Source: Acetobacterium wieringae (lineage in GTDB: Bacteria; Bacillota; Clostridia; Eubacteriales; Eubacteriaceae). From it: a stretch of DNA of 64,000 bases. The notes under the pieces were generated by a model. The model saw nothing but the letters and a program-made list of their open reading frames with translations, did not search any database and was not told the origin of the DNA. The DNA lies in assembly GCF_026646375.1 (NCBI RefSeq), contig NZ_JAIPPU010000011.1, positions 62,001-126,000 on the forward strand, in the 5' to 3' direction. Positions 26,929-36,168 of this stretch are shown here, piece by piece. Made by a program: the position numbers and the translations under genes. The stretch's first letter is position 1, and each line of letters starts with the position of its first letter.

Positions 26929-27792
26929 TCAAATTCGGATTGCAGTTCCTTTGGTTAGGGATTTACGGTAATTTCCGGGGGAAATCCCTGTAAATTGTTT
27001 AAATTCTTTAAGCAAATGAGATTGATCAAAATAACCCATGTCCGCTGCGATGGTTGAAATATGCTGATCTTTCCCCAGTGCCAGCAAAACATTTTGAAAA
27101 CGGATAATTTTCGAAAAAGTCTTTGGCGGCAAGCCAATTTCTTTATTGAAAAGTTGATTAATATAACGAGGCGTATAACCGACTTTTTGACTTAATTCAT
27201 TAACATTGATAATCCCGACGACCTTGGTGATTTCATCGACCATACGATAACTAAATGGGCGAACACCGGGGCTGTAATAGTTTTGATAATCAGGAATGTA
27301 GGCAGCAAGAAACAGCTCAATTTGTTCTTTAAAATCGTTGCTGCGGGTGATGCCTTCCATCATTGCCTGATCCTGACAGATTTCTGCAAGAGGCACAGAG
27401 CTCTCAGTCAGGCTGCCAATGGGATAGCCCTTCGGTAAAAAAGCTTTGCCGGGTAAAAAACGGATACCAAAGATGGTATCATTAAGATGAAAAACCGAAG
27501 CATACTCAATGGAGTGCATTTTTAGAACTGCGCCGTAGCAGGTTGCATCCAGATGATCCTGGCCGCAGCGGAAGACAATGTCGACGGTGCCATCAGGAAC
27601 GATGGTGGCGGTTTCTAACATTTCCTGGGTAACCTGGAAGTGGTAGAAGTGGGAGATGCCATAAGCCCGGTAGTCGAAGTACTCATAACCCTGAGAATGC
27701 TTGACCATCAAGGGTTGTTTCGGAATGATGATACTTTCCTTTTCTTTTGGGGAAGAGGCATAAGAGCCATACCGTTGCAATAGATCGATCAT
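26929..27792 (-). CDS. AraC-family regulator of the amine/amino-acid oxidation locus
   Basis: 287 residues from the ATG at 27792. The C-terminal third has two AraC helix-turn-helix units (VNELSQKVGYTPRYINQLFN and ISTIAADMGYFDQSHLLKEF). The N-terminal part (HFYHFQVTQEML ... PDGTVDIVFRCG) is like DUF6597-type sensory regions. The frame is open to 27942, but a promoter (27921-27949) and a terminator hairpin (27857-27894) occupy that stretch, so 27792 is preferred. It probably controls the flanking oxidase and cyclodeaminase genes. Confidence 0.85.
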   Translation of the reverse strand: MIDLLQRYGSYASSPKEKESIIIPKQPLMVKHSQGYEYFDYRAYGISHFYHFQVTQEMLETATIVPDGTVDIVFRCGQDHLDATCYGAVLKMHSIEYASVFHLNDTIFGIRFLPGKAFLPKGYPIGSLTESSVPLAEICQDQAMMEGITRSNDFKEQIELFLAAYIPDYQNYYSPGVRPFSYRMVDEITKVVGIINVNELSQKVGYTPRYINQLFNKEIGLPPKTFSKIIRFQNVLLALGKDQHISTIAADMGYFDQSHLLKEFKQFTGISPGNYRKSLTKGTAIRI

Positions 27793-27856
27793 AGTAAAAA
27801 CCTGAAGCGTGCGCTTTCCTTTCTGAACAAACTGGATAATGGGCAAGAGTCGGCAT

Positions 27857-27897
27857 AAAAAAAAGGATGCCGAAATTTCGATTTCGACATCCTTGTC
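27857..27897 (-). promoter_or_regulatory. Leader terminator overlapping an ANTAR-type hexaloop hairpin (araC)
   Basis: Minus strand: arms 27894-27881 and 27876-27863 form a strong hairpin followed by a T-run, which is a rho-independent terminator inside the araC leader. Its left arm overlaps a small hairpin GAC-AAGGAU-GUC (27897-27886) with A at loop position 1 and G at position 4, the signature bound by ANTAR antiterminators. A second upstream hexaloop is not evident. Confidence 0.6.
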
Positions 27898-27920
27898 TGA
27901 GTAGTTGCTGATTCTCTGCT

Positions 27921-27949
27921 TATTATGTATACAATATACCATAGTTCAA
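27921..27949 (-). promoter_or_regulatory. Promoter of araC
   Basis: Minus strand: TTGAAC (27944-27949), 17 bp, ATAATA (27921-27926). Transcription would begin about 20 nt before the leader terminator. Confidence 0.65.
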
Positions 27950-28037
27950 AATAAAAGAATAGTAAAAATCGGTACTAAATTACATTTACAATCATAATTA
28001 AGAAAATTCTAATTTACGTATTGTGCGTAGTTCAGGC

Positions 28038-29165
28038 TTATTGTTTAGGCTTAAAACGGTCGTAGCGGAGGGCTGACAAGTCGATAGTGGAGTGACCGTC
28101 AGCAATCATTTCTGCAACATTGTAGCCCACCGCTGGAGCAATCCCAAAGCCGTGGCCAGAAAAAGCGCAGGCGATATACAAACCCGGTACTTCTTCCACC
28201 GGGCTGATCACCGGAACATGGTCTGCACAGTCATCCAGCCAGCCAGCCCAGGCTCGGACAATTTTGGCATCGACCAGTGCAGGGAAGTATTTAATAATTC
28301 CACGGCAGGTACAGGAGGCGCCGATACTACTGGAAATGGGGGTGCCGTTGTCTTTATTGAGGTGTTCAAAACCTGAGGATCCGCCAAAAACAAAGGAACC
28401 ATGCTTGGACTGATGACCGTAAAAATCGGCATCAGCTGTCCCCAGCATTTGTAAGAACATTGGTGGCTCGGCTTCGGTAACCAGACATTCCATCTTAAGC
28501 GGCATCATTGGCACATCGATGCCGACGGTCGCTAAAATTTTGCGACTGTCAAAACCGGCCGCCACCAGCACCTTATCAGCTTCATAAATGGCATCCGGAG
28601 TGACAACCTGGCGGATTGCGCCCTTAATTTTGCGCAGTTCGAAGCAGGGCGCTTCGGTAATAAAGCGGACACCTAATTCCCGGGCTTTTTTATAGTAACC
28701 CAGGGTCGCAGTCAATGGATTGGCATGGCCGTCGGTAGGACACCAGCTGGCACAGGTAACCTCGTCGGAAAGGTAGGGATTGATGGCTCGAATTTCATCT
28801 CCATTGATCATCCGGACATCCAATCCGCAAGCTACGGCCTTATCCGTCAAGCCCTGAAGGATTTTTTGATGGGCTTCCGTTTTACCCAACCGCAGATTAC
28901 CTTTTTGGGTATATTCCACATCTACCCCCAGTTCTTCGGACAATCCCGGCCAGAGATTCTTAATCCCCCACATTGCCAATGGCAGTTCTCGGGTATCCCG
29001 ACCGGACTGGCGGACACCGCCTCCATTACGGGACGAACCGCCAATGCCAATATCTTTGCTGGCCTCCAATACGGTCACGGATACGCCTTTCTTAGCCAGA
29101 TAGTAAGCGGTGGCATTACCAATGATGCCGCCGCCAATAATGATAACATCACTATGTTTAGACAT
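28038..29165 (-). CDS. HcnC-like FAD-dependent amino-acid/amine dehydrogenase subunit
   Basis: 375 residues of the DadA/glycine-oxidase fold. It has the FAD site VIIIGGGIIGNATAYYLAKK, an intact C-terminal FAD-contact segment (GLYIACAFSGHGFGIAPAVG), and the GGSSRNGGGVRQSGRD loop. With the HcnA- and HcnB-like genes upstream it forms a heteromeric dehydrogenase that oxidises an amine, opine or D-/N-alkyl amino acid and passes electrons to the iron-sulfur subunits. It overlaps the BFD-like gene by 8 bp. HCN production is unlikely; only the subunit pattern is shared. Confidence 0.88.
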   Translation of the reverse strand: MSKHSDVIIIGGGIIGNATAYYLAKKGVSVTVLEASKDIGIGGSSRNGGGVRQSGRDTRELPLAMWGIKNLWPGLSEELGVDVEYTQKGNLRLGKTEAHQKILQGLTDKAVACGLDVRMINGDEIRAINPYLSDEVTCASWCPTDGHANPLTATLGYYKKARELGVRFITEAPCFELRKIKGAIRQVVTPDAIYEADKVLVAAGFDSRKILATVGIDVPMMPLKMECLVTEAEPPMFLQMLGTADADFYGHQSKHGSFVFGGSSGFEHLNKDNGTPISSSIGASCTCRGIIKYFPALVDAKIVRAWAGWLDDCADHVPVISPVEEVPGLYIACAFSGHGFGIAPAVGYNVAEMIADGHSTIDLSALRYDRFKPKQ

Positions 29166-29487
29166 GGGTCACCTCTTCATTTCCTAATACTTTCATTTCC
29201 ACCGGCCGCATTGGCGACCGACTGGTGGCCGGATCCAACTGATCTGGGATGACGCCCAGCTCCCGGGCGATCAGATATTTAACCAGTTTGCCACAGGTCT
29301 GTCCCTGACAAAGTCCCATTCCAGCCCGCAGGTAACGTCGGATTTCATTAACGGTAAACATTCCGTCATGAATCGCCTGGCGAATTTCTCCTTTAGTGAT
29401 TTCTTCGCAGCGGCAGATGATGATGGTGTCATCGAGCTGTGAAACGAAGGAACCAATATTTCGTGAACGATCATTAATAGATTTCAT
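29158..29487 (-). CDS. BFD-like [2Fe-2S] protein, oxidase accessory subunit
   Basis: 109 residues. Four cysteines in IICRCEE and GLCQGQTC give the BFD-type C-x-C-(n)-C-x4-C [2Fe-2S] site. In opine-oxidase and HcnABC-type systems this domain is often a separate small subunit or fused to HcnB. The gene sits between hcnB-like and hcnC-like genes. Confidence 0.88.
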   Translation of the reverse strand: MKSINDRSRNIGSFVSQLDDTIIICRCEEITKGEIRQAIHDGMFTVNEIRRYLRAGMGLCQGQTCGKLVKYLIARELGVIPDQLDPATSRSPMRPVEMKVLGNEEVTHV

Positions 29488-29505
29488 AGTCGTTTCTCCT
29501 CTTTC

Positions 29506-31113
29506 TTATTGTTCCATCGCTTGGGTCGTGGGCTGATAAAATCGGGCAGTCATGGCTTGCCCAGCCGGGACTTTGATGGTGACTAACGGCGTATGGTCAA
29601 AGGCTTTGGCATTGCGGACGTCGATGATTTCGGCGATGCCCAGCGGTTGACCGCTGCGGCTTAGGGCTGTTCCCTGTTCACCCTTTTGGGGTAGTGGTAA
29701 AAATTCATAGGGTAGGGTAATGCTGGCAAAGCCCGGGGCGTAGTCTTCGTCGACCAGAAAGATGGCTTGGCCGGAACAGGCAGCAATACACATGCCACAA
29801 CCGGTACAACTGCTGGCATCATCAATCTGTGGAAGAGCAGTGATGGTCTTGCCAACTTTAATGCAACCCTTGGTGCAGGCATCCTGACAGGGATTGCAGG
29901 GAATGTTCTGGGTACATTCGATCACCGGATGGATGCCGGAATTTTTATCAGTCTGATTAGATCGATGAACAAAGCGCTCAAGATCGGTGTCTTCAAGGTA
30001 GCCTTTTTTAAGCAGACTCTGGGAAACGGCAATCCCTTCGTCGGTTTTGGCAACGGTTTTACCCTTGCTGCCGGGGGCGAACATGCCCTGATGCAGACTG
30101 TTGAGAGCGACTTCCAGGTCAGCCAGGCGTTTCTCTTTGTCCGACTCACTGAGAAAGCCCAGATAAGCGGCGGCGGCTAGACCTGACATCCGGCCCCCAA
30201 TCATGGCTGAGCTGGCTTCTTCGATGCCAGAAACATCCCCGGCAGCAAAGAGGCCGGGAATAGAGGTTTCGCCATTTTCAGAAACCAAGGGCACCTGACC
30301 GCCGCGCTTGGGATCATCAACCATTGTGCAACCCGCCATTTTTAGCAGTTGCGACATTGGCGAGAGACCGACGGCCAGACAGATGGTGTCGACATCAAAA
30401 TGTTTCTGGGTGCCGGGGATCGGGGCGAAGTGCTCATCAAATTCGGCAATTGTTACGCCTGTGACGCAATCGGTTCCATCAGCTTTAGTAATGGTATGAG
30501 ATAGATAGAAAGGCACCCCACAGCGGGCGATTTTGGCGGCGTGAACGCCATAGCCGCCAATCCTGGGAGCAGCATCCACCAGGGCTACTACTTCACAGCC
30601 AGCCTGCATCAGCTGGAAGCTGACCACCAGACCGACATTGCCGCTGCCCAGCATCAGTACCCGTTGACCGGGCTTGATGCCGTGAAGATTCATCATTGTC
30701 TGGGCGGCTCCGGCACCAATCACTCCAGGTAGGGTCCAGCCATCAAAGGTGACCATGTTTTCCGCTGCCCCAGTAGAAATAATGATGGTATCGGCCTTGA
30801 AGTGTGTCATTGCTTCTCCGATTTGAACCAGCACTTCTTTATCCAGATAAATGCCGGCGACGGTGGCATTGAGAAATACTTCAACTCCGGCTTCATCAGC
30901 CTCGGCGAGTAGTGTTTCACCAATTTTGTAACCGCGAATCTTGGCCTGGTGTTCTTTTGAACCGAAAAATTTATGGATTTGCTTAAATAATTGTCCGCCG
31001 GGTTTGGCATTTTCATCAAAAACGGCAACCTTCATGCCACAGCGGGCGGCTTCAATAGCCGCTGAGAGTCCGGCGGGACCGGCACCCACGACGATTAAAT
31101 CATAACGTTTCAT
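29506..31113 (-). CDS. HcnB-like FAD/NAD oxidoreductase with 2[4Fe-4S] ferredoxin domain
   Basis: 535 residues from ATG 31113, which overlaps the previous stop (ATGA). The N-terminal part is a two-dinucleotide-domain flavoprotein (GAGPAGLSAAIEAARCG; LMLGSGNVGLVVSF; GLFAAGDVSG). Unlike the usual HcnB, a C-terminal ferredoxin domain (CNPCQDACTKGC and CTGCGMCIAACS) is fused on. This suggests that electrons go to a ferredoxin-type carrier, which would suit an anaerobe. Confidence 0.9.
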   Translation of the reverse strand: MKRYDLIVVGAGPAGLSAAIEAARCGMKVAVFDENAKPGGQLFKQIHKFFGSKEHQAKIRGYKIGETLLAEADEAGVEVFLNATVAGIYLDKEVLVQIGEAMTHFKADTIIISTGAAENMVTFDGWTLPGVIGAGAAQTMMNLHGIKPGQRVLMLGSGNVGLVVSFQLMQAGCEVVALVDAAPRIGGYGVHAAKIARCGVPFYLSHTITKADGTDCVTGVTIAEFDEHFAPIPGTQKHFDVDTICLAVGLSPMSQLLKMAGCTMVDDPKRGGQVPLVSENGETSIPGLFAAGDVSGIEEASSAMIGGRMSGLAAAAYLGFLSESDKEKRLADLEVALNSLHQGMFAPGSKGKTVAKTDEGIAVSQSLLKKGYLEDTDLERFVHRSNQTDKNSGIHPVIECTQNIPCNPCQDACTKGCIKVGKTITALPQIDDASSCTGCGMCIAACSGQAIFLVDEDYAPGFASITLPYEFLPLPQKGEQGTALSRSGQPLGIAEIIDVRNAKAFDHTPLVTIKVPAGQAMTARFYQPTTQAMEQ

Positions 31114-31433
31114 TCGCTGACCTCCAATGCGGTGACCCCATCCTGAGTCTGAACTCTCATCCCGGAAACTAACGGGGTAATACAGGTACGAATATTGGGA
31201 ACTCCATCGACAATCATGACGCAGTCGGTGCAACGGCCGATGGCACAGAAGATGCCCCGGGGTTCATGGGCCTTGTGGGTATAGCGGTGAACCATCACCC
31301 CGGCGGCTTTCAGGGCCACAGCAATGGGTTCACCGGCAAAGCCTTCCATCGGCTTGCCATCCATAAAGAAGGATACCAACTGCCCTTTTTCCGGTTCGCC
31401 GAGAATGGGATGGTCGCTGATTCGTTTCATCAC
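31110..31433 (-). CDS. HcnA-like [2Fe-2S] ferredoxin subunit
   Basis: 107 residues. It has the plant-type ferredoxin spacing GIFCAIGRCTDC followed by a fourth cysteine in NIRTCITP. Such proteins form the small iron-sulfur subunit of HcnABC and opine/sarcosine-oxidase complexes. It overlaps both neighbours by four bases (ATGA), so the operon is translationally coupled. Confidence 0.88.
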   Translation of the reverse strand: MMKRISDHPILGEPEKGQLVSFFMDGKPMEGFAGEPIAVALKAAGVMVHRYTHKAHEPRGIFCAIGRCTDCVMIVDGVPNIRTCITPLVSGMRVQTQDGVTALEVSE

Positions 31434-31837
31434 TCACACCCACTTTCTTTAGAAATGATGATCGCAGTCATTTCAATCTCGCACAGTTGCGTGGGGCGGT
31501 TGAGCTCTGTTGTTCCCACTGCTGTGAATAATGGCCGATATTCTTTAAAAATCTCCGAGTAGGCGCGGCCAATTTCACCGCAATCGGACATTCGGGTGGC
31601 ATAACACATAACTTTGACGACATCAGCTGGGGTTGCGCCGGCTTCAGCTAAAAGTTTGACGTGCTTCTCAAAAATATATTTAGCCTGTGCATAGGGATCA
31701 CCTTCGCCGTAAACACTGCCGTCTGGCTGAACCGAGGTGGTGCCACCGATCATAACCAAATTGCCAATCTTCACCATCCGTGAATAGCCTACTTTTTCTT
31801 CTAAGGGTGCTCCCGATGAATAATTAATTCTTGACAT
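31430..31837 (-). CDS. ridA: RidA-family imine deaminase
   Basis: 135 residues of the YjgF/YER057c/UK114 fold. It has GAPLEEKVGYSRMVKIGN, SDCGEIGRAYSEIF and the conserved arginine in MCYATRMSD. RidA hydrolyses reactive enamines and imines, which fits its place as first gene of an amine/amino-acid oxidase operon. The ATG at 31837 follows AAAGGAAG. Its leader holds a terminator hairpin (31890-31932). Confidence 0.9.
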   Translation of the reverse strand: MSRINYSSGAPLEEKVGYSRMVKIGNLVMIGGTTSVQPDGSVYGEGDPYAQAKYIFEKHVKLLAEAGATPADVVKVMCYATRMSDCGEIGRAYSEIFKEYRPLFTAVGTTELNRPTQLCEIEMTAIIISKESGCE

Positions 31838-31889
31838 GGTATTAACTTCCTTTCGCAATAAATTCAAATAGATTTTTAGTCTTGTCTTC

Positions 31890-31932
31890 AAAAAATGACA
31901 AAGACGTCGAAGCTTTTTTCGACGTCTTTGTC
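31890..31932 (-). promoter_or_regulatory. Leader terminator overlapping an ANTAR-type hexaloop hairpin (ridA operon)
   Basis: Minus strand: 15-base perfect arms (31932-31918 and 31911-31897) followed by A-TTTTTT. The first arm contains GAC-AAAGAC-GUC (31932-31921), a hairpin with A1 and G4 in its hexaloop. The layout matches that in front of araC. The promoter further upstream is not clear. Confidence 0.6.
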
Positions 31933-32082
31933 TTGATTTTTCTGTGGTTTTTTAGGTTGAATATAATATATCATAACAAGATAAACAGAAATAGTAACAA
32001 TCGGAACAATTTGCAGCGATTTTCATGAATATAATTTGTAATTCATTAGTGTTCTGTCGTTTGGCTATGTCAAAAAGTTTAG

Positions 32083-32111
32083 TTGCCTTTTTATTTGATC
32101 TGTTATAGAAT
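32083..32111 (+). promoter_or_regulatory. Promoter of the chemoreceptor gene
   Basis: TTGCCT (32083-32088), 17 bp, TAGAAT (32106-32111). It lies about 240 bp before the start codon. Confidence 0.6.
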
Positions 32112-32142
32112 AAGTTCAATAAAATAATAACAGACATTAGAT

Positions 32143-32185
32143 GAGTGCAAAGAAGCCGCCGACGCAGCTTTTTTGCGCTCTTTTT
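32143..32185 (+). terminator. Leader terminator in front of the chemoreceptor gene
   Basis: GAGTGCAAA (32143-32151) pairs with TTTGCGCTC (32172-32180), followed by TTTTT. An inner AAGC/GCTT helix strengthens it. It lies only about 25 nt after the predicted start site, so it may be an attenuator. Confidence 0.6.
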
Positions 32186-32349
32186 GGTTTGTTGGACAGA
32201 AACCCAGGATTGGCTCAAATATTAAACAAATACAACAATTGATAAATATGATACAGCCATGCATGAGGTTATAAGTAGCACAAGCTACAATAATATATCG
32301 AAGTAGAAAGGACGAAAATGATATCGAGGGATATCATAAGGAAAAGTGC

Positions 32350-35300
32350 ATGAATCATAAGAGAGGTTTACTTGTTCGGATGTTACTGGGGATTGGAGTG
32401 CCAGTTGCGGTTATTTTTGCAGCTGTCGCTGGAATTGCCTTGTATGTGGTGGATCGGTCGATTGCTGAAATTAAGGTTAATGAATTATCAGCCCGGTCTG
32501 AATCGGTTTCAAATCAAATCGAAACATATTTTACGAAATATCTGGAGGATGCCAGTCAATTGTCAGCAAGTCCGGAAATTCAGAGTCTGTTCAATCAGGT
32601 CACACCGGGGGTGGGTATTACTTCAACTGCCAATTTTCCGGAAATTAAGCAGCATCTGGTCAACGTTGCAGCGTCAGATCCCCAAAATATTCAGGTGGCC
32701 TGGATTGCTGACGTCGACTCCAGTCAATTTACCCAATCAGACGGTGTTGTGTCTGATCCATCCTATGACATAAATGCCCGACCCTGGTTCAAAGAACTGG
32801 TAGCGCAAAAAAAGGTTTTTATATCGGAGCCATATGTGGATATCACGACCCAGAAGATCATTGTCAGTGTCGTTGCCCCGGTATTTAAACCGGGAACCCA
32901 GGAGCTGGTGGGAGCCACCTGCGTGGATGTTTCCATCGATCGGATCAAAGAGATCATCGCAGAAAACAAAATTGGTGAAAGTGGATTTTTTGTGGTTTCA
33001 ACCAGCAGCGGGATGGTATTTGACCATCCCAATAAAGAGTATAGCAATGGTACGCTCGCGGATACTGATATGTCAGAAAACATCATTGCGGCGCTGATGG
33101 ATAAAACCTCCGGTCCGATCACCTATACAACTGGAGGCGTCGAAAGCCAGGGGTATGTCACCGAAATCGGTAACACCGGTTGGGTGCTGGCTACTGGGCT
33201 CCCAACGGCAGAGTTTAGTGAAACCTTCTCAGGAATTCGGACAATGATGTTACTGATTTTTGGTTTGGGACTGATCGTGATTCTGGGAATCATTGTGGCT
33301 TCAACCCGAAATTTCATTCGACCGATTACCCGACTGGCCGCTGCGGCTGACCGACTGGCGTTGGGAGATATCAATATTGATGAAACCATGGCTGAAGATG
33401 CCAAAGATGATGAAATCGGTGAGTTGACCCGATCTTTTGTAAATATGGCCGAAAACATCCGGGAACAGTCAGAAACCGCTCAAGCAATTGCCAAAGGCGA
33501 TTTATCGATTGACATTCAGCCGAAATCCTCAGAAGATGTGCTGGGTAGCAGCATGGTTTCAATTAAAGAATCGATTGGCAACCTGGTTTCTGACACCATT
33601 ATGCTTTCCGATGCGGCCATTCAGGGAGATTTCACCAGGCGGGCAGCGGTGAACAACCACTCTGGTGAATATGCACAGGTTATTGCTGGTGTTAATCAGA
33701 CTCTGGACACGGTTGTAGACAAGATGTTCTGGTATGAGGCGATCATCGATGGAATTCCATTCCCGGTGCATGTCACGGATAATGATCTGAAATGGACCTT
33801 TATGAATCATGCTTTTGAAGCTCTGATGATTGAGAATGGGGTAATTAAAGATCGTAGTTCAGCCTGCGGGATGGATTGTTTAAATGCTGGGACCAGTATT
33901 TGCCAGACCCATGGGTGCGGTATCAGACAACTGGTGGATTGTGGCCAGACAGAAAGTTATTTTGAATGGGTTGGTCGCAGCAATAAACAGGCGACGGCCT
34001 ACCTCAAGAACAAAAATGGTGAAAACATCGGTTTTATCGAAGTAGTCACTGATCTTACCCCGATGATTCGAGTCAGTGATTATACCAAATCGGAAGTCAC
34101 TCGTCTTGGTGCGAATCTGATGCGATTGGCCGAAGGTGATCTTGATTTTGACATGAATTGTATCGCTGCTGATGAATATACCTCAGAAGTCAGTGCTCAG
34201 TTTAGTGAAATCAATAACAGTTTGATGTTGGTTAAAGAATCAATTGGCACCCTGATTGATGATGCCAACATGATTACCAATGGCGTCATTGATGGAAATC
34301 TTCAGGTAAGAGCCGATGCCAGTACCTTCCAGGGAGCTTGGCGGGAAGTGGTTGGCGGCATGAATGCCATTCTCGAAGAATTGAATAAACCTCTGGGCGA
34401 AGTGAAAGACGTCATGACAGCTATTTCTAATGGAAACCTACGAGTTCGGATCAGTGGCGCTTATCGTGGCGATGTGGCTTTACTTAAGCAGAGTGTCAAC
34501 TCCACAGCCACACTGCTCGAGGAGGTTGTTGGCGAAATCACCGAGAAAATTGAACAATTGTCGCTGGGGAATCTGGATATTGCAAAAGCTCAAGCCTTCC
34601 GGGGCGATTTTGTAACCATATCCAATGCCCTTAATGTAATTATTGACTCGCTCAACGAAGTCATGGGTGATATTAACATCGCTGCTGAACAGGTCAATGT
34701 TGGCGCTAATCAGGTGTCCGACAGCAGTCAGGCATTGGCCCAGGGATCCACCGAGCAGGCTAGCTCGATACAGGAACTGACCGCTTCAATTGCTGAAATT
34801 GCTGATCAGACCAAAAATAACGCTGTGGATGCCAACAAGGCCAGAGAATTAGCCACCAATGTAATGGGAAATGCCGAAAAAGGCAATTATCAGATGACCG
34901 AGATGCAACGCTCAATGGTGGAAATCAATAAATCGTCTGAAGATATTTCTAAAATTATCAAGGTTATTGATGACATTGCGTTTCAGACCAATATCCTGGC
35001 CCTTAACGCCGCCGTCGAAGCCGCCCGGGCGGGACAGCATGGCAAGGGTTTTGCAGTGGTAGCCGAAGAAGTTCGAACATTAGCCGCCAGAAGTGCTGAA
35101 GCTGCCAAAGAGACGACGATTCTGATTGAAGGTTCGATTAGTAATGTACAGGAAGGGACAAAAATAGCGAATGACACCGCCGGGGCTCTGGACGAAATCG
35201 TCACCGGTATCGGCAAGGTTACCAGCTTAATTGGGAATATTGCTGGTGCTTCCAATGAACAGGCCACGGGTATTGCCCAGATTAACACCGGGGTTGATCA

Positions 35301-35427
35301 GATTGCTCAGGTTGTTTCGCAGAATTCGGCTACCGCCGAACAAAGTGCGGCGGCCAGTCAGGAGCTTTCCGGACAATCCGTGTTACTGAAACAGATGATC
35401 GATCAATTTAAAATCAGGAAGGCTTAG
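32350..35427 (+). CDS. Methyl-accepting chemotaxis protein, large, with dCACHE and PAS-like domains
   Basis: 1025 residues. Order: N-terminal helix (about 9-34), extracytoplasmic dCACHE domain (about 40-290), second helix (about 295-318), HAMP, a PAS-like domain around 455-560 with five cysteines including [18 protein letters not shown], further HAMP-like units, then the MCP signalling hairpin whose tip reads [20 protein letters not shown]. The ATG at 32350 follows AAGGA. It is divergent from the amine-oxidation operon and may sense the same compound. The cysteine-rich PAS might bind an iron-sulfur or redox group, which is inference only. Confidence 0.92.
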   Translation: MNHKRGLLVRMLLGIGVPVAVIFAAVAGIALYVVDRSIAEIKVNELSARSESVSNQIETYFTKYLEDASQLSASPEIQSLFNQVTPGVGITSTANFPEIKQHLVNVAASDPQNIQVAWIADVDSSQFTQSDGVVSDPSYDINARPWFKELVAQKKVFISEPYVDITTQKIIVSVVAPVFKPGTQELVGATCVDVSIDRIKEIIAENKIGESGFFVVSTSSGMVFDHPNKEYSNGTLADTDMSENIIAALMDKTSGPITYTTGGVESQGYVTEIGNTGWVLATGLPTAEFSETFSGIRTMMLLIFGLGLIVILGIIVASTRNFIRPITRLAAAADRLALGDINIDETMAEDAKDDEIGELTRSFVNMAENIREQSETAQAIAKGDLSIDIQPKSSEDVLGSSMVSIKESIGNLVSDTIMLSDAAIQGDFTRRAAVNNHSGEYAQVIAGVNQTLDTVVDKMFWYEAIIDGIPFPVHVTDNDLKWTFMNHAFEALMIENGVIKDRSSACGMDCLNAGTSICQTHGCGIRQLVDCGQTESYFEWVGRSNKQATAYLKNKNGENIGFIEVVTDLTPMIRVSDYTKSEVTRLGANLMRLAEGDLDFDMNCIAADEYTSEVSAQFSEINNSLMLVKESIGTLIDDANMITNGVIDGNLQVRADASTFQGAWREVVGGMNAILEELNKPLGEVKDVMTAISNGNLRVRISGAYRGDVALLKQSVNSTATLLEEVVGEITEKIEQLSLGNLDIAKAQAFRGDFVTISNALNVIIDSLNEVMGDINIAAEQVNVGANQVSDSSQALAQGSTEQASSIQELTASIAEIADQTKNNAVDANKARELATNVMGNAEKGNYQMTEMQRSMVEINKSSEDISKIIKVIDDIAFQTNILALNAAVEAARAGQHGKGFAVVAEEVRTLAARSAEAAKETTILIEGSISNVQEGTKIANDTAGALDEIVTGIGKVTSLIGNIAGASNEQATGIAQINTGVDQIAQVVSQNSATAEQSAAASQELSGQSVLLKQMIDQFKIRKA

Positions 35428-35464
35428 CAAAATAGTCATATCGTCAATCAAATAATAAATCCTT

Positions 35465-35492
35465 AGAGACCACCTGGAAAAAGGTGGTTTCT
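35465..35492 (+). terminator. Terminator after the chemoreceptor gene
   Basis: AGAGACCACCT and AGGTGGTTTCT flank a GGAAAA loop; the T-run is weak. Confidence 0.6.
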
Positions 35493-35568
35493 GTAATTGT
35501 AAAACCGATTGCGCTGTGATAAACTGAGTCTATAACAACTGCAAGAGCGGTACGCAGCTAAGGAGAAA

Positions 35569-36147
35569 ATGGTGAAGATAATATGTTTTGGTGACAGCCT
35601 GACCTTTGGCTATCAGGTGTCCCGAGAAGATAAATGGCATGTGATCGCAGCAACAAAGACGGGAATTCAAATGATCAATCGGGGCGTCAGTGGCGATACC
35701 ACCGTCGGAATGCTAAAACGGATTCAACGACAGGTTTTTCAGGCAAAACCCGATGGGATGATCCTGATGGGTGGCTATAACGATGTCTTTTTTAACCGTA
35801 GTTGGGAACAGGCGGCTGAGAATTTGGCCGCCATGGTTGATCAGTCCAGAGCGAAGGGGATTCAGGTTTTTGTGGCGATCCCCCCACCGATTCATCTGCC
35901 GGTAACCTTTAAAGAAGGCGGGGAGCTGGTTGACTTTGAAAAAGCTGCGGTGATGATCGCAGATTATTGCCAGTGGTTGCGTTATTATACCACCACGTCC
36001 CAAATTTTAACTCTGGATTTCAGTACTGCCGGCGACTGGCGTGACAACGATCTATATTTGGATGGGATTCATCAGAGTCCAGCCGGGCACCGTCTCATGG
36101 CGGATCAGGTCATTGATTTTTTAGATAAAACAGTCATCGCAAAATAA
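35569..36147 (+). CDS. SGNH/GDSL-family esterase
   Basis: 192 residues with all SGNH blocks: GDSLTFGY (nucleophile Ser), a Gly in GVSGDTT, GGYND and the DGIHQSPAGH Asp-His pair. AAGGAG precedes the ATG. It is a cytosolic lipase/acylhydrolase-like enzyme with unknown substrate. It lies 21 bp before the ADP-ribosylglycohydrolase fusion gene, so the two are probably cotranscribed. Confidence 0.9.
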   Translation: MVKIICFGDSLTFGYQVSREDKWHVIAATKTGIQMINRGVSGDTTVGMLKRIQRQVFQAKPDGMILMGGYNDVFFNRSWEQAAENLAAMVDQSRAKGIQVFVAIPPPIHLPVTFKEGGELVDFEKAAVMIADYCQWLRYYTTTSQILTLDFSTAGDWRDNDLYLDGIHQSPAGHRLMADQVIDFLDKTVIAK

Positions 36148-36168
36148 AAACGGAACAAGGAGAGCAAT

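Larger units (their letters stand above)
31933..32349. other. Divergent regulatory region between ridA operon and chemoreceptor gene
   Basis: About 415 bp, no gene. It contains the chemoreceptor promoter (32083-32111) and leader terminator (32143-32185). The 160 bp just before the chemoreceptor start show no other structure that I recognise. Confidence 0.5.

Noticed and set aside
28038-31433. Hydrogen cyanide synthase
   Set aside because: The HcnABC pattern is shared by several amine and opine dehydrogenases. The extra ferredoxin domain, RidA and cyclodeaminase neighbours point to catabolism, not cyanide production.
32130-32190. Possible c-di-GMP riboswitch before the chemoreceptor (GACGC string)
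   Set aside because: Only a short string matches; the conserved stems and tetraloop receptor are absent. The hairpin is better explained as a terminator.
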